64,000 nucleotides of DNA from Ricinus communis. Lineage: Eukaryota > Streptophyta > Magnoliopsida > Malpighiales > Euphorbiaceae. The translations under genes were made by a program, and so were the position numbers. The stretch's first letter is position 1. Every line of letters starts with the position of its first letter. The stretch covers positions 25,654,342 to 25,718,341 of the forward strand of contig NC_063256.1 of assembly GCF_019578655.1 (NCBI RefSeq). The letters run 5' to 3'. Positions 1-10,697 of the stretch are shown piece after piece. Under the pieces are notes generated by a model. It was not told where the DNA came from and did not search any database. It saw only the letters and a list, made by a program, of their open reading frames with translations.

Positions 1-718
1 TATAGGATAAGAACATTAATATATATATTAGATATTATATTTTATTAGATTTCACTATTAAATGATATTAAGCATTATATTGCATAAAATGTGTTTAAAA
101 CTATGCATACTTTTATGCAACATCATATATAAATATACATGAAATTTTGTTCAGTTTGGGTTCAACTGGGGTCGGAGCTCCGACCTTTAATCCTTGGTAT
201 TCTACAGGTCAATGAGGGGGCCGGGTCTAAAAACCATAATTTTAATCACGTATAATTAGTAATAATAATAAATAAATTAATCAATACAAATATAGTAATT
301 AATAAATAAAATGATATATTTATATAAAAATAATAAATAATAAATAATATCATACATTATTATATAATTAATTTTGTCCATAAATATCATCTATAGATAA
401 TTTTAATACATTGAATCTCGTTTTCAATAGCATAAAAGCTGCTTCACTGGTGAACGTGTTTGGTAAATGTAAAAGTAAATAAATCAATTTTTGCAGGTGC
501 CTAAAAGTTATATTTGCAAATAATTATTTTTACCTTTTTCAAGTAAAATTGTTGTTAAGATTTTATCAATAAATCCCTAAAAAATACTCTTACTGACATA
601 ATTACCAATTAAAAGTAATTATAGCATAAAAATATCTATAAAAACACTTTTTAGAATATATTTATTAAAGTGAGTAACTTTTACGAAATTCTGAATGGAC
701 ACGCGTCTCTTTTAAGTA
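1..718. other. AT-rich intergenic stretch
   Basis: No coding region is visible. The DNA is very AT-rich except for a short GC-richer patch around 160-230, which contains a perfect 16-bp palindrome (170-185, GGTCGGAGCTCCGACC). No promoter, RNA gene or element boundary could be assigned. Confidence 0.6.
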
Positions 719-1530
719 TTTGAGAATAGTCATTTGACCACTTGAATATTTATTTGGTCCTTGTAACCATTTGAACTAGTTTTTTTGAACTATATAAATC
801 ATATTTTGTTAATTCTAGAAATGCATTGAAAACAAATGCTATGATATAGAATTGACTTATGCAAGTGTTAAAAGAATACGATTGAATGTATATGTGGTCT
901 TTTGAACTTTTTAAGAATAGTCATTTGGCCATCTGAATTTTTTCTAGTCTATATAGATACATGAATTAGTTTTCTTGGAATTCTAAATTTCCATACCTCT
1001 TTGTGCTACCAGTTTTAGTTGACATGTATTCAAATATAAGTGATTATGAGAAATAAAATCTTTTAAAGAAATACTGTAACTTGACCAGTAGACATATTTA
1101 AAATAATAAAAAAATTTTAATTATTATAAATTTATTGAAGATGAAAAATAGAATTTAAATTTGAGAGTTTAAGACCCTAAAAAAGACTGTTTTGCTTTCC
1201 TAACTTATTTTTTTAATTTTTTTTAATATATGTATAAATCAATTTTATATAATAGTTCTTGTTCTATACCTGTTCTTAAAAACAACAAAATAATATTTGT
1301 ATGATCTAAAAGAATTAATTAAGGTGACTATAAAAATTAAATAAAAATTCAAGTGGCCAAATAACTATTCTCAAAAAGTACAATGGCTATGTATTAGGTG
1401 GATATTTATATTACAGTGATTTACTTGCTTTTATTTGCGTGAATGCATACATAAGTCAATAAAAAAAAAAACCTAATTCAGGTCACTATAAATACCAACC
1501 AAAAATTTAAGTGGCAGCGTATGCGTACCC
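719..1530. repeat. Nested foldback (MITE-like) repeat
   Basis: Four related modules are present. Two are in plus orientation (719-779 and 909-969) and two in minus orientation (1315-1379 and 1472-1530). Each contains a version of CCACTTGAATTTTT, and three also carry GAGAATAGTCATTTG. The outer pair and the inner pair are each inverted, so this looks like one foldback or MITE-type element inside another. No transposase is encoded. Target-site duplications could not be fixed, so the exact ends and superfamily are open. Confidence 0.45.
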
Positions 1531-1778
1531 CTTTTCAAACTATCACTTTCATCAAATAAGTACAGCAATTTCAAATAGTTGTACCAAACAACCTGATAAC
1601 GTTTTCTGTTATTTACTTATATTAAGAAATTAAACAACTACACATACATTCGTCTCTATGTACAAAGGGTGAAATAAAAGATGCACCACATGATGCCTTC
1701 ACGCATACAGAAGCTATAGACCAGACTCCATGATAAAAAATGGTGCATTTGTTTTCAGTTATTTATATAGTCATTCTC

Positions 1779-2599
1779 CTACTGAACGTGAACATCTATG
1801 ACCTTACGTTCCACTCTGGTCTTAGGAATGGAAATAAACAGAACTCCATTCTTCAACTCAGCTTTGATTTTGTCCTTTTCGCAGTTATCTGGAAGCTTAA
1901 GACGGGTATCGTAGGAGCTGAAGCTCTTGCCACCACCAGACCATGAATCTTGATCTCCAGTTTCTTCCCTGTTACATTCTCCCTTTATGACAAGTACATC
2001 GTCCTCGACAGAGACCTTGACATCTTCCTTGGAGAGTCCTGGCATGTCGAACCTCATCCTGATCTCATGTTCTTCGTCTTTGATGTCCCAAGGTGCACGT
2101 ACTTCCCCTCCTGCCCTGCTTCTTCCAGGGAATGTCATTGCATCTTCGAACAGTCTGTCCATTGTGTCCAGCATTTGGCGCATTGTCCTCATAGGGGATA
2201 ATGAATCCATGAAACCTGTTTCATTAAAATTCAATGTTTAAGGTAATTATGATTTAGACACTGAACTATTGATGTCTACGTTGCTGAAAAGCGAGGTTCT
2301 GACATAATTAAAATAATATATCTAACATTTAATTATATATAAAACAAACTTTTAGAAACTGTATAAATAACAATGTCAAGATTAAATTTAATATTTTAAA
2401 ATTCTTTATAAAATTCTAAGTTTTTTTTTCATTTTTCAATATTATTAGATAATATATCAACTACATTACAAATTAATTATAAATATGTAATTAATATATT
2501 ATTCTTTTAAAACAATAATTATTTTTAAATTAAAAAATTAATTAAAATATTAGTTATATTTATATAAATTAATAATAAAAATAAAATAAATACTAAACT

Positions 2600-2636
<37 letters not shown>

Positions 2637-3041
2637 TATTGGTTAAAAATATGAACAGCCAATTGCTGAACCTTAAAAATGCAGCACTACCGAATCCTGG
2701 TAAACTGGTGTCAAAGGGAAAAAACCCAAAAAAGAAAAAAGAAAAAAGAAAAAAGAAAAAGAGAAAAACTCACCAAAAGGTGAAATATCAACAGCCAGTT
2801 GCCTACGGGGCTTTCTCTCAACTGCAGTACCTTGGTTACCTTGATTGACATGAACATCCACAGGAGCATTCTTATTATCCCCAGCTGCCTGAGCTCTCAC
2901 TGGACACAGTCGCGAAGGCCTGCCAATGTTCAGGCCCCTTTGTGGGAAGCTGACTGAGCAAGGAGCCATTGGTTTAATTGTAGCCATAGCTTTCCTTGAC
3001 ATCAAAGGAGTAGTTGACCAACATAACGCTGAAGAAGTCAT
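1779..3041 (-). CDS. HSP21: Chloroplast small heat shock protein (HSP21 type), two exons
   Basis: Exon 1 is 3041-2774 and exon 2 is 2215-1779. A 558-bp intron (2773-2216) has a G|GTGAGT donor and a CAG acceptor. Together they encode 234 residues ending in a stop at 1781-1779. The first ~50 residues are rich in Ser, Arg and Pro with few acidic residues, as in a plastid transit peptide. Next comes the methionine-rich amphipathic segment diagnostic of plastid sHSPs ([19 protein letters not shown]), then an alpha-crystallin domain with [38 protein letters not shown] and the C-terminal IPKT. The family forms stromal oligomers that act as ATP-independent chaperones under heat. The start is the first Met in a frame matching the family's N-terminus; internal Mets at residues 14, 19 and 25 are less likely starts. 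The gene appears intact and is the only probable functional gene in the window. Confidence 0.93.
2604..2633. repeat. (TA)15 microsatellite in the HSP21 intron
   Basis: About fifteen uninterrupted TA units lie within the heat-shock gene's intron. A purine-rich run (about 2728-2768) sits beside the donor site. On the coding strand that run is a long pyrimidine tract just downstream of the 5' splice site. Confidence 0.95.
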
Positions 3042-3161
3042 TACCTTTATCTTGCAATGATATTGCCAAAAAAAAAAAAAAGCCAAAGTGAAAGTGAATT
3101 AAGAGCAGAAGATTATGGATGAAGGGAATGAAGGTGATGAATATGGGGAACGAGGATCGGA

Positions 3162-3169
3162 AATATATA
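3162..3169 (-). promoter_or_regulatory. TATA box of the HSP21 gene
   Basis: The minus strand reads CTATATATTT about 125 bp upstream of the ATG, leaving room for a 5' UTR of roughly 90 bases. It lies about 55 bp downstream of the proximal heat-shock element, the usual spacing for plant heat-shock promoters. Confidence 0.65.
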
Positions 3170-3222
3170 GAGAAAGGGAAGAAGAGTGTAGATGGGTCTG
3201 GGAAGTCGGAGAAATAATTTTT

Positions 3223-3235
3223 GAAAGTTCTGGAG
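3223..3235 (-). promoter_or_regulatory. Proximal heat-shock element
   Basis: The sequence GAAAGTTCTGGAG gives three alternating 5-bp units (GAA, TTC, GAG) in the nGAAnnTTCnnGAAn pattern bound by heat-shock factor trimers. The third unit departs by one base. It sits just upstream of the TATA box. Confidence 0.7.
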
Positions 3236-3328
3236 TGGACCCAACTCAACATATTTGGACTTATTGTCCACACTCGTGATGGATTGGTATTCAGAATTAC
3301 ATATTTTCTGTCATTACTTTCTCATTCT

Positions 3329-3346
3329 TTCCGGAATTATCCTGAA
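3329..3346 (-). promoter_or_regulatory. Distal heat-shock element
   Basis: TTC-nn-GAA-nn-ATC-nn-GAA gives four alternating units with one mismatch. It lies about 95 bp further from the gene than the proximal element. Two separate clusters fit a strongly heat-inducible promoter. Confidence 0.65.
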
Positions 3347-3504
3347 GCTACAGATGTGAGTGGAAAAACAGGTCATTCAAATCGAACGGATGGTAAGGGT
3401 CTGTTCTCTCTCTCTCTCTTTTTTTTTTCTCTTTTGGTGATCAAAATAGTAAATATTATAATCAAGAAAAGGAGGAAGCATCCGCAGCAATAATAGAACA
3501 AAGA

Positions 3505-3680
3505 GAGGGAGAGGAATATCCTCCATTATAATCTGCTCCACATGAGCAAGATTGGCTGATTCATGAACATAAGAAAACTGACAAGCCTCAAACATACTAG
3601 CTGCTTGCAATATATCATCAAAAACAAGCTGGCGAATGTCCCTATTTCTGTCTCGGCGAAGAAGTTTTGCAATAACCGTG
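3505..3680 (-). pseudogene. Fragment of a plant RNase H-like (RVT_3) domain
   Basis: A short minus-strand reading frame ends in CQFSYVHESANLAH followed by MEDIPLPL. This resembles the end of the RVT_3 RNase H domains found in plant LINE-derived proteins (F-V-R-x-x-N-x-x-AH, then a W-x-E/D-D-x-P tail). The segment that should lie between the AH and the acidic tail is missing, so it is an internally deleted remnant. It ends about 160 bp upstream of the distal heat-shock element. Identification rests on motif spacing only. Confidence 0.4.
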
Positions 3681-4299
3681 TTGGAAAAATAATGATAAAA
3701 TTAAAATGGTGAGAAATTTACAAAATTTTATTATTTTTTTAGATAATTGAAGATAAATTCGGATATATATGAAATATAATATATAAAAACTTTTTATTCT
3801 TAAATTTTTTATAAATAAATATTAATATAAATTGAAAAAATAAGATCTAGAATTATATATTTAATTAAATTTTTAACTTATTAATTCTTTCTAATAATAA
3901 AACATTCTTGTTTTAATAAAGAAAATCTTACTTTCTAATATCAAATTTTTAATATTTCTTTCAATTGTGATTTATAACAAGAATGTTTAATATTAGCAAA
4001 TCTCATAATATTATAATATATAAGTTAAGTTAAAAAAATGTAAATCAATCATTCTAATTTATAATAAAAATTCTATATAATTCTTAATATAAAAGGAATA
4101 ATGAATTTTAAATATGAAAAATTAATTTTTAAAATCCATCTATAAAAAAAAAATTTAAATTCTTAATAATTGTAAAACTCAAAAAATTATGAGTCTTAAA
4201 AATTTAAATTGCTACAAAAAAATAATTCCTAAACTAAAGTTTGATTATATGAGATGACTAATTACGTTTTAATTGAATAAAGTATACAAGATGAACTCC
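3681..4299. other. AT-rich stretch, no gene
   Basis: Long runs of A and T with no credible coding potential on either strand. Nothing recognisable was found between the RNase H-like remnant and the gypsy fragment. Confidence 0.6.
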
Positions 4300-4940
4300 C
4301 TATGAAATAGATAATGGCGCTAATGCTTTACAGCCTGCAATACTACATAAAACTCAATATCATATGTACTGTATTTGAGCTTAGCGCCTAACAGTTTCTC
4401 ACTAAAGATTGCTACAGGTCTACTATGTTGACTTAACACTGCCCTAATTCCTACATTCAAAGCATCTATATACAACTCAAATGGCTGTGAAAAATCTAGC
4501 AACAATAAAATTAATGCAGTGGCTTGGCATTCTTTAATTAAGTGAAAAGCTGATTCTTCCTCATCTATCCACTCAAACCTGTTACCCTTCATAAGTCAGT
4601 GATAGGTGCCATAATACTGCTGAAATGAGAGATAAATTGCTTGTAAAAAGAAGCACGACCATGGAGACCCCTTACTTCAGTAATCGTTTTTGGTCTAGGC
4701 CATTGCTTCAATACTTTAACTTTAGTTTCACCAACCTGCAATCCTTCTCGAGAAACCACATACCCAAAAAAAAGAAACACCTTAGGAGTCATGAACATCA
4801 CTTCTTCATTGTTGTATAAAACTTCTCCCTGCATATCACACTCAAAACCTCCCTCGCAAAGATACCAATTGCTGATGCAGAGCAGCAAGCTTTGAAGATT
4901 TTAGAACGATGAGATAGGAGGCATTAATGACAAAGGTCAT
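4300..4940 (-). pseudogene. Ty3/gypsy pol fragment (RT end and RNase H)
   Basis: Two overlapping minus-strand frames (4888-4589 and 4592-4320) form the end of a gypsy reverse transcriptase and the start of its RNase H domain. Visible blocks are GYVVSREGLQVGETKVK and WPRPKTITEVRGLHGRASFY, then the RNase H entry with PVAIFSEKL and YDIEFYVVLQAVKH. The frames are offset near 4590, consistent with a single-base change after APITDL. There is no RT active site, integrase or LTR, so this is a truncated remnant. The motif style resembles chromovirus-type gypsy elements, but the lineage is not certain. Confidence 0.85.
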
Positions 4941-5065
4941 ATCTTAATGCCATTAGTGTTGGAGGTTATTAAACTCGATAAATATATTGTAAAATACTTT
5001 TAAATTTTGTTAACTTATGATATTAATATGATATACTCAAAACTATAGTGTGGATTATCAAATTT

Positions 5066-6354
5066 TTTTGCCCCAGTTGATAAAATGAATACCATTTGGA
5101 TTTTGATTTCTTTGGCAGCTAACTTTGGATGGTCTATGCAGCAATATGATGTTAAAAATACTTTTTTATATGGTGACTTAGAGGAGGAAGTATATATGGA
5201 TACTCCACCTAGGTTCAATGTTTCTTTTCCTAAAAATGGAGTATGTCAATTAAAGAAGGCACTATATAGTTTAAAGCAATCACTACGAGCATGGTTTGGC
5301 AGATTCACTAAAGCCATGTGAGGAATGGGGTACAAACAGGAGATCATACACTTTTCATAAATCACTCTACCTTAGGAAGAGTTACAACACTCATTCTTTA
5401 TATAGATGATATAATTGCGACAAGTGATGATCCATTGGAAAAGGAATCCATCAAGAAGAAACTAGCTATAGAATTTGAGATTAAAGAGCTTGGTAAAATA
5501 AAATATTTCATCGGTATAGAGGTAGCTCAATCAGAAAAAAAGAGTGTTTATTTCATAACAAAAATATGTCTTAGATCTATTAAAAGAGACCGACATGATG
5601 GGCTGCAAGCCATGTGACACTCCAATTGAACTAGGACAGAAACTTGACATGAATGATGAAGAAAAAGGGTAGACAAGGGCAAGTACCAAAGATTAGTTGG
5701 CAAGCTCATCTATCTCTCACATACACGGCCATACATAGCATTTGTAGTAAGTGTGATAAGCCAATTTATGCACAATACAAAGAATTCTCATCTTGAATCA
5801 GCCTACCAAGTATTTAAGTATTTGAAAGCAGCACCGAGCAAGGGAATTCTTTATAAAAGAAATGAAACTCTAAGATCAGAATGCTAAATAGGTGCAGATT
5901 GGGCAGGTGGAGTGCTAGATAGAAGGTCTACCTCGGGGTATTGTACTGTATTGGCAGAAAACTTGGTGACTTGGAGAAGTAAAAAATAAAATGTGGCATC
6001 CATATCAAGTGCAGAATCTAGATTCAGATCAATGGCATTAGGAATGTGTGAGTTGTTATGGCTTAAAATCATCCTAGAAGATCTAAAAGTAAAGTGGGAA
6101 GGACCTATTTGGTTCTATTGTGACAACAAATCTACAATTAGTATCATACACAATCTAATACAAGATGATCAAACAAAGCATGTTAAGGTGGACAAACATT
6201 TCATAAAGGAGAAACTTGATAGTGGACTGATTTGTACTCCTTTTGTTCCAACCGGTGGCCAACTTGTTGACATCCTCACGAAGAGGCTCACTAATTCTAC
6301 ATTCAAAAATATGTTGGACAATTTAGGAATGAAAGATCTTTATCAACCAACTTG
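5066..6354 (+). pseudogene. 5'-truncated Ty1/copia pol (RT and RNase H)
   Basis: Reading starts inside the reverse transcriptase (APVDKMNTIWILISLAAN) and continues with DVKNTFLYGDLEEEVYMD and an active-site variant YIDD (about 5400-5412). It then passes through a frameshift near 5318 and several stops into RNase H. The RNase H ends with CDNKSTISI, a KHVKVDKHF block and the DILTKRL tail (ORF 5993-6355). Gag, protease and integrase are absent. A polypurine tract and an LTR follow directly, so this is the 3' part of an element lost or truncated from its 5' side. Confidence 0.9.
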
Positions 6355-6362
6355 AGGGGGAG
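6353..6362 (+). other. Polypurine tract of the truncated copia element
   Basis: TTGAGGGGGAGTG lies between the pol stop codon and the TGTTGA that opens the LTR. This is the standard position and composition for the plus-strand primer of copia elements. Confidence 0.8.
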
Positions 6363-6588
6363 TGTTGAAGAATCTGAATGATAGGATTAGATTTTATTTT
6401 TCATTTATATAGAACTATTTTTTCGGTTCTATATTGAGAAATAAGATTTGTATTTATTTATATTTATTATGTCCTATTGAGAAATAAGTTAGTCAACTTT
6501 CCTGTTATAGATATCTAGGGCTGTATATATGTACCTTCTTACCCCACTTTTTATATAAATTTGAGAATGAATTTCACTTTACTTCTCA
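6363..6588 (+). repeat. 3' LTR of the truncated copia element
   Basis: It begins TGTTGAAGAATC immediately after the polypurine tract and probably ends in CA near 6588, about 226 bp. The 3' boundary is inferred from the TG...CA rule and from the repeat that begins there; no second LTR exists for comparison. Confidence 0.6.
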
Positions 6589-7022
6589 AGGAAATGCTTT
6601 TCTCAATAAAAATATTAATGCATATCGCCCTATGCATCTCTTTCTATATATATGGCCTTTTAATCAAAGTCTTTATCTCCTTCTCTATATATGGCCAATT
6701 CCAAGGAGTGCTTCTAGCTTTGTTAGTTCTTGGTTCTTCAAAAATGATTGATGCACTTCCAACCTACTCAAATGACCAGCTTTTTTTGGTGATCCATACA
6801 AGCTTCTAAGCAAAGATATCTTAAACAACTTTTAAGAGATTGAGAATAGATATAGGAGATTGAATGCTAGTTCCAAGCAAGGGGGATGATTTAGTTAATT
6901 TTTTTGATTGATTCACTTAGTGTATTCTTCTCAAGAAAATATTTTTCTCAATAAAAACATCAGTGCATGTCGCCCCATGCATCTCTTTCTTTATATGTAT
7001 GCCCTTTTAATCAAAGTCTTTA
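6583..7022. repeat. Pair of ~94-bp direct repeats
   Basis: The sequence at 6583-6675 recurs at 6928-7022 with scattered substitutions. Both copies begin TTCTCAAG and include GCATCTCTTTCT and TTTTAATCAAAGTCTTTA. They start where the copia LTR ends. About 250 bp without genes separates them. The duplication may be a rearranged LTR-flank segment. Confidence 0.8.
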
Positions 7023-9599
7023 AAGATTTTAGATTACTATAAAACCCTAGCTTATATTAAGTTTAACATTTAATTTTCTTGATTAATTAAAATATAATCC
7101 ATGGATAATAAACCTATCATAGGCCCATTAACTCTTAATTATTTAACCTTTAATTAGGGCCAATATATACAAGCTTAAGCCTAATGCTTAAAGCCTTATT
7201 TTAATACTCATTTAAAACCTCTTTGTGTGTAACTTAAAAGGTTCCTAACATATTGTCAATGAATTTGGATTATGAATTAAACTCCTTTAATTCAATGTTA
7301 ATTCTCTAATTTAACTTACTCTATATTCATAGATCAAAATTGGTATATAACAATGCATCATGACTAAAGTGCTTTAATGGGGCTTTATAATAAATGGGGG
7401 CGACGGTTTCGGGCGTACACCCAAGTGTCTTTAGCGACTACGGTACCGCAAAGCTTTTCAACTTAATCAGAAACACGCTAACCAGTCATAGAGACTAGCA
7501 CGGAGATGGGAGTCGCTACCCGGGTAATCCATCGAGACACTTTTACTAATGAGTTTCGTTTCTTGATTCCATAAGTAAGCTTACATCACAAATCTAGAGA
7601 TAGATCCAGAAGCCATCTTTCTTATTTGTATATATTTATTTTTAATTTTATTATTTAACGAGCTATTCCCCATAAATGCAACAATTATATATTACATATC
7701 AAGCACTACAAGATGTGAGGTCCACCTGAATCTAGCCCATTAAAACCTAGCCTATATTCAAAGTTATTAACTTAATTTATTAGTTAATTATATACAAGGC
7801 CCGCCTAGTCTAGCTCGATTACAGATTATGCTTTGATTTCTAACCTTTAAGCCTAATAGACTACTTTTTATGAAAAGGCCCAATTCAATGATCTTAACTC
7901 TAATATGGCCCAATTTAACCTAACTAAAGCGTGACGAAGCCCATTAAGTCTATGTTGATTTTAAGGCCCAATTACCATCTAATTAACCTAATGGACTACA
8001 ATTTTCATATAAGATCCAATTTTAAAGGCTATATCAATATCAATTTTAATCAAACAATCACACAACAGATATTTAGCATCCATCACAGATAAAACAAAAA
8101 ATAAAGAGTAGAAAGTAAATCTTGCTATTACAATCCGCCTACAGATTGAAAAGAAAACCTTAAAACTAGGTCACAGTACATGAAATTACCAAAAATACAT
8201 CAAAAACCCGAAAATCAGCCTAAAATTTATGCACAACTGATCGACTCATGGTGTAGAGCCGATCTACTCAACGCACAGCCGAACCAGCTTTACATTGAGC
8301 CGATTAGCTTTAGGGGCTCCAGATGGCTTTCCTATTATTTTCCTCGATTTCTCGCATCCATAACCAATTTTCATATGTAAAGAGGGTAAAAATTTAGTTA
8401 GAATATGTAAAACTAACAAAAAAATAGAAATATAATCTAATTATATTTACTATTAACTAATCAAATTCAAAACCCAATCAAATTCAAATTCAAATTCAAA
8501 GCCCTATGTGATCTTATTATCAAATTTAAAATCTAATAAAATCAGCATGTTAAATATAAAGGAATTCTAGTCTAATCATGTGAATCATGGAACAAACATT
8601 AAAAAATATTCCAAATATATTTCTATAAACAAATATATATAAATAAAGGAAACAATTGGGGAAGAGATGTTGATAATATGGATGGAGGGGAACCCTCAGG
8701 TTATCACCTTTCTTTGATGTTCTATGAGTCTTAGGAGACGAGGAAGCTGCTGAATCAAAGAGTGGTTGGAAATCCAATTCTGCTTTTGGGATTTTAAAAA
8801 AGCATTTATATCATTCTTCAATAGGTTTCCTATTTTGGGAGCTCTTTCTTAGTGGTTTGCTAAGGGCTAACTCTCTGTATATGTCGATATATAAAACTTT
8901 TCTATCTATGCTCAGCTCTGCTAATTAATCAGTGTCGCTAGCCCTAGACTTAGGCCATATTATTCTATTTATAGGAGTAGAGTTAGGAAACCCTAGAAAA
9001 TACTGATAATTATTTAATTATTTAAAAAATAGACTATAATTATCCATTTCCTTTATTAGATTAATATCAAATAAAGAAGATTAAATCTTTTATTTTTAAA
9101 TAATTATCATAAAGAATATTTAAAAATCTTAATAATTATCATAAATACTTTCTAAAAATTTATCTTTACCAATTTTTTTGTATTTTAGGTCGAAAATATA
9201 CGTAAAACGACGTCAGATTTGAAATACAGTTAATTAGCACAGAGTAGAGCCAATCGACTCTGTATAAAGCCGATTCAGCTATGCACTGAGCCGATTGGCT
9301 CTAAGGAGTGAAAGTTATGAAAATTTTGATAATTTAATCCCTGAACTTGTGACAACTGCCATTTTATTCCTCAAACTTTATTTTTTTTGTCAATTGGATC
9401 CCAATTGATCTAGAAAAATAACTTGAAGTCTAATTATTCCCATCATTCTCTCAGATTCGCCCCTTCTTAATCTCTGAGACTCAAGAAAGGCAGTAACTTT
9501 CATCATCGGATTTTTTGTAATTCCCTCGATCTCTAGATCTTGAAAATAGGTGCTGACAACAAATAATCTTATAATGTAATTCAAACTTTTTATTGTACT
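7023..9599. other. Gene-free stretch with LTR-like patches
   Basis: No coding region could be supported. 7395-7560 is a GC-richer island (GGGCGACGG, CGGGCGTACACCC, GGGAGTCGC) resembling UTR or LTR sequence of gypsy elements, without proof. Two patches (8240-8325 and 9246-9302) share AGCCGAT-type words. 9246-9260 and 9288-9302 form a 15-bp inverted repeat with one mismatch and a 27-base loop. The rest is AT-rich. Confidence 0.45.
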
Positions 9600-10450
9600 T
9601 CTATTCCAATTGAGAGCATGGATGCAAGTGTCAACTCTATAATTGAACCAACCATATTTATTTTTGATAATTGCATATAATATTTTGAATAAGATCTATC
9701 AAACACTTTTCATAATCTTCATTCATATAGCCTTGTCTAAGGATTTCTATGTTAAAGTATATCAGAGTAAGGTCTCAGACATATTACTTTGGATAATGAA
9801 TTCTTTATTGATAACTTATTATCTTTATATGATTTTTACTATACCTAATGACTCTCCCTTGAGCACTCCATGGATAGAGGACATAAGATAGTATCAAAGT
9901 ATAGTAATCCTCATATAAGATAATATATTATTATCTCAAGTCTAAGGATCACATCTTACATGGTTATCACAAGAATATTGTCCATAGACACTTGCAGTAA
10001 AATCCATATGGACTACTCAGTAGGGTCGTGTTTAATGAACTTGTTCTTGTGACAAGCACCCATATGCTTATCTCGGAATCCATCTTCCTCAACTTTATGA
10101 GATAGATTACTTATTTTATAAGTAAATGATAACACATTATGATAGTCTTGAGTGTTCGATCAATATCCAACGATCAATATCTAATTTTTTATCAAACATC
10201 AACTATGAACAAAGTTTAGAATCGCATGTAACGAGAACCTCATAAATATAAACTCACGTTATAATTTCTCTTACTTTGCGTTTACATTCCATGGTGTTCA
10301 TCTCTAACGGTTGCGATTATTCCTTGATAATACCATGATTACTCATAACATTAAGAGTTAAATAATACCTTTGGTATAATTGTATGCCATCAATATGATG
10401 TATAAATTAACACAGATCATCTGACAACTTTTTATCTTTAGGGCATTACT
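9600..10450. repeat. Possible solo LTR remnant of a copia-type element
   Basis: This non-coding block has a texture resembling the E5 copia LTRs: a CACCTTGAGCACTCC-like stretch, runs on clearing and date-like simple words, and an end near TAGGGCATTACTCTAA that resembles copia LTR ends. Neither boundary nor a target-site duplication could be verified. Treat it as a hypothesis. Confidence 0.25.
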
Positions 10451-10697
10451 CTAATATGTAAAGCTTGGGTCTTACTCCACACTACTACTACACCTGGTCT
10501 TGCAAAGGATAAGAGGACCCAAGAGCTGCTTACTAAGTCCAAGGAAGCTAGTGCAAAGAGAATAAAATGAAATATACTTCTATTTTTATTTTAAACTGAA
10601 TATATTCTCTCTTTATTTCCTTTTTTGCATGACCGACCTTTTTAGGTTTTTGATCAATGGGTTTTTTTTTTAATTATTTAATTATTTAATTTTTTAT

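Noticed and set aside
6561..6809. Open frame of 82 codons with hydrophobic stretches
   Set aside because: It starts within the LTR edge and spans one of the direct repeats, with no homology or coding signals.
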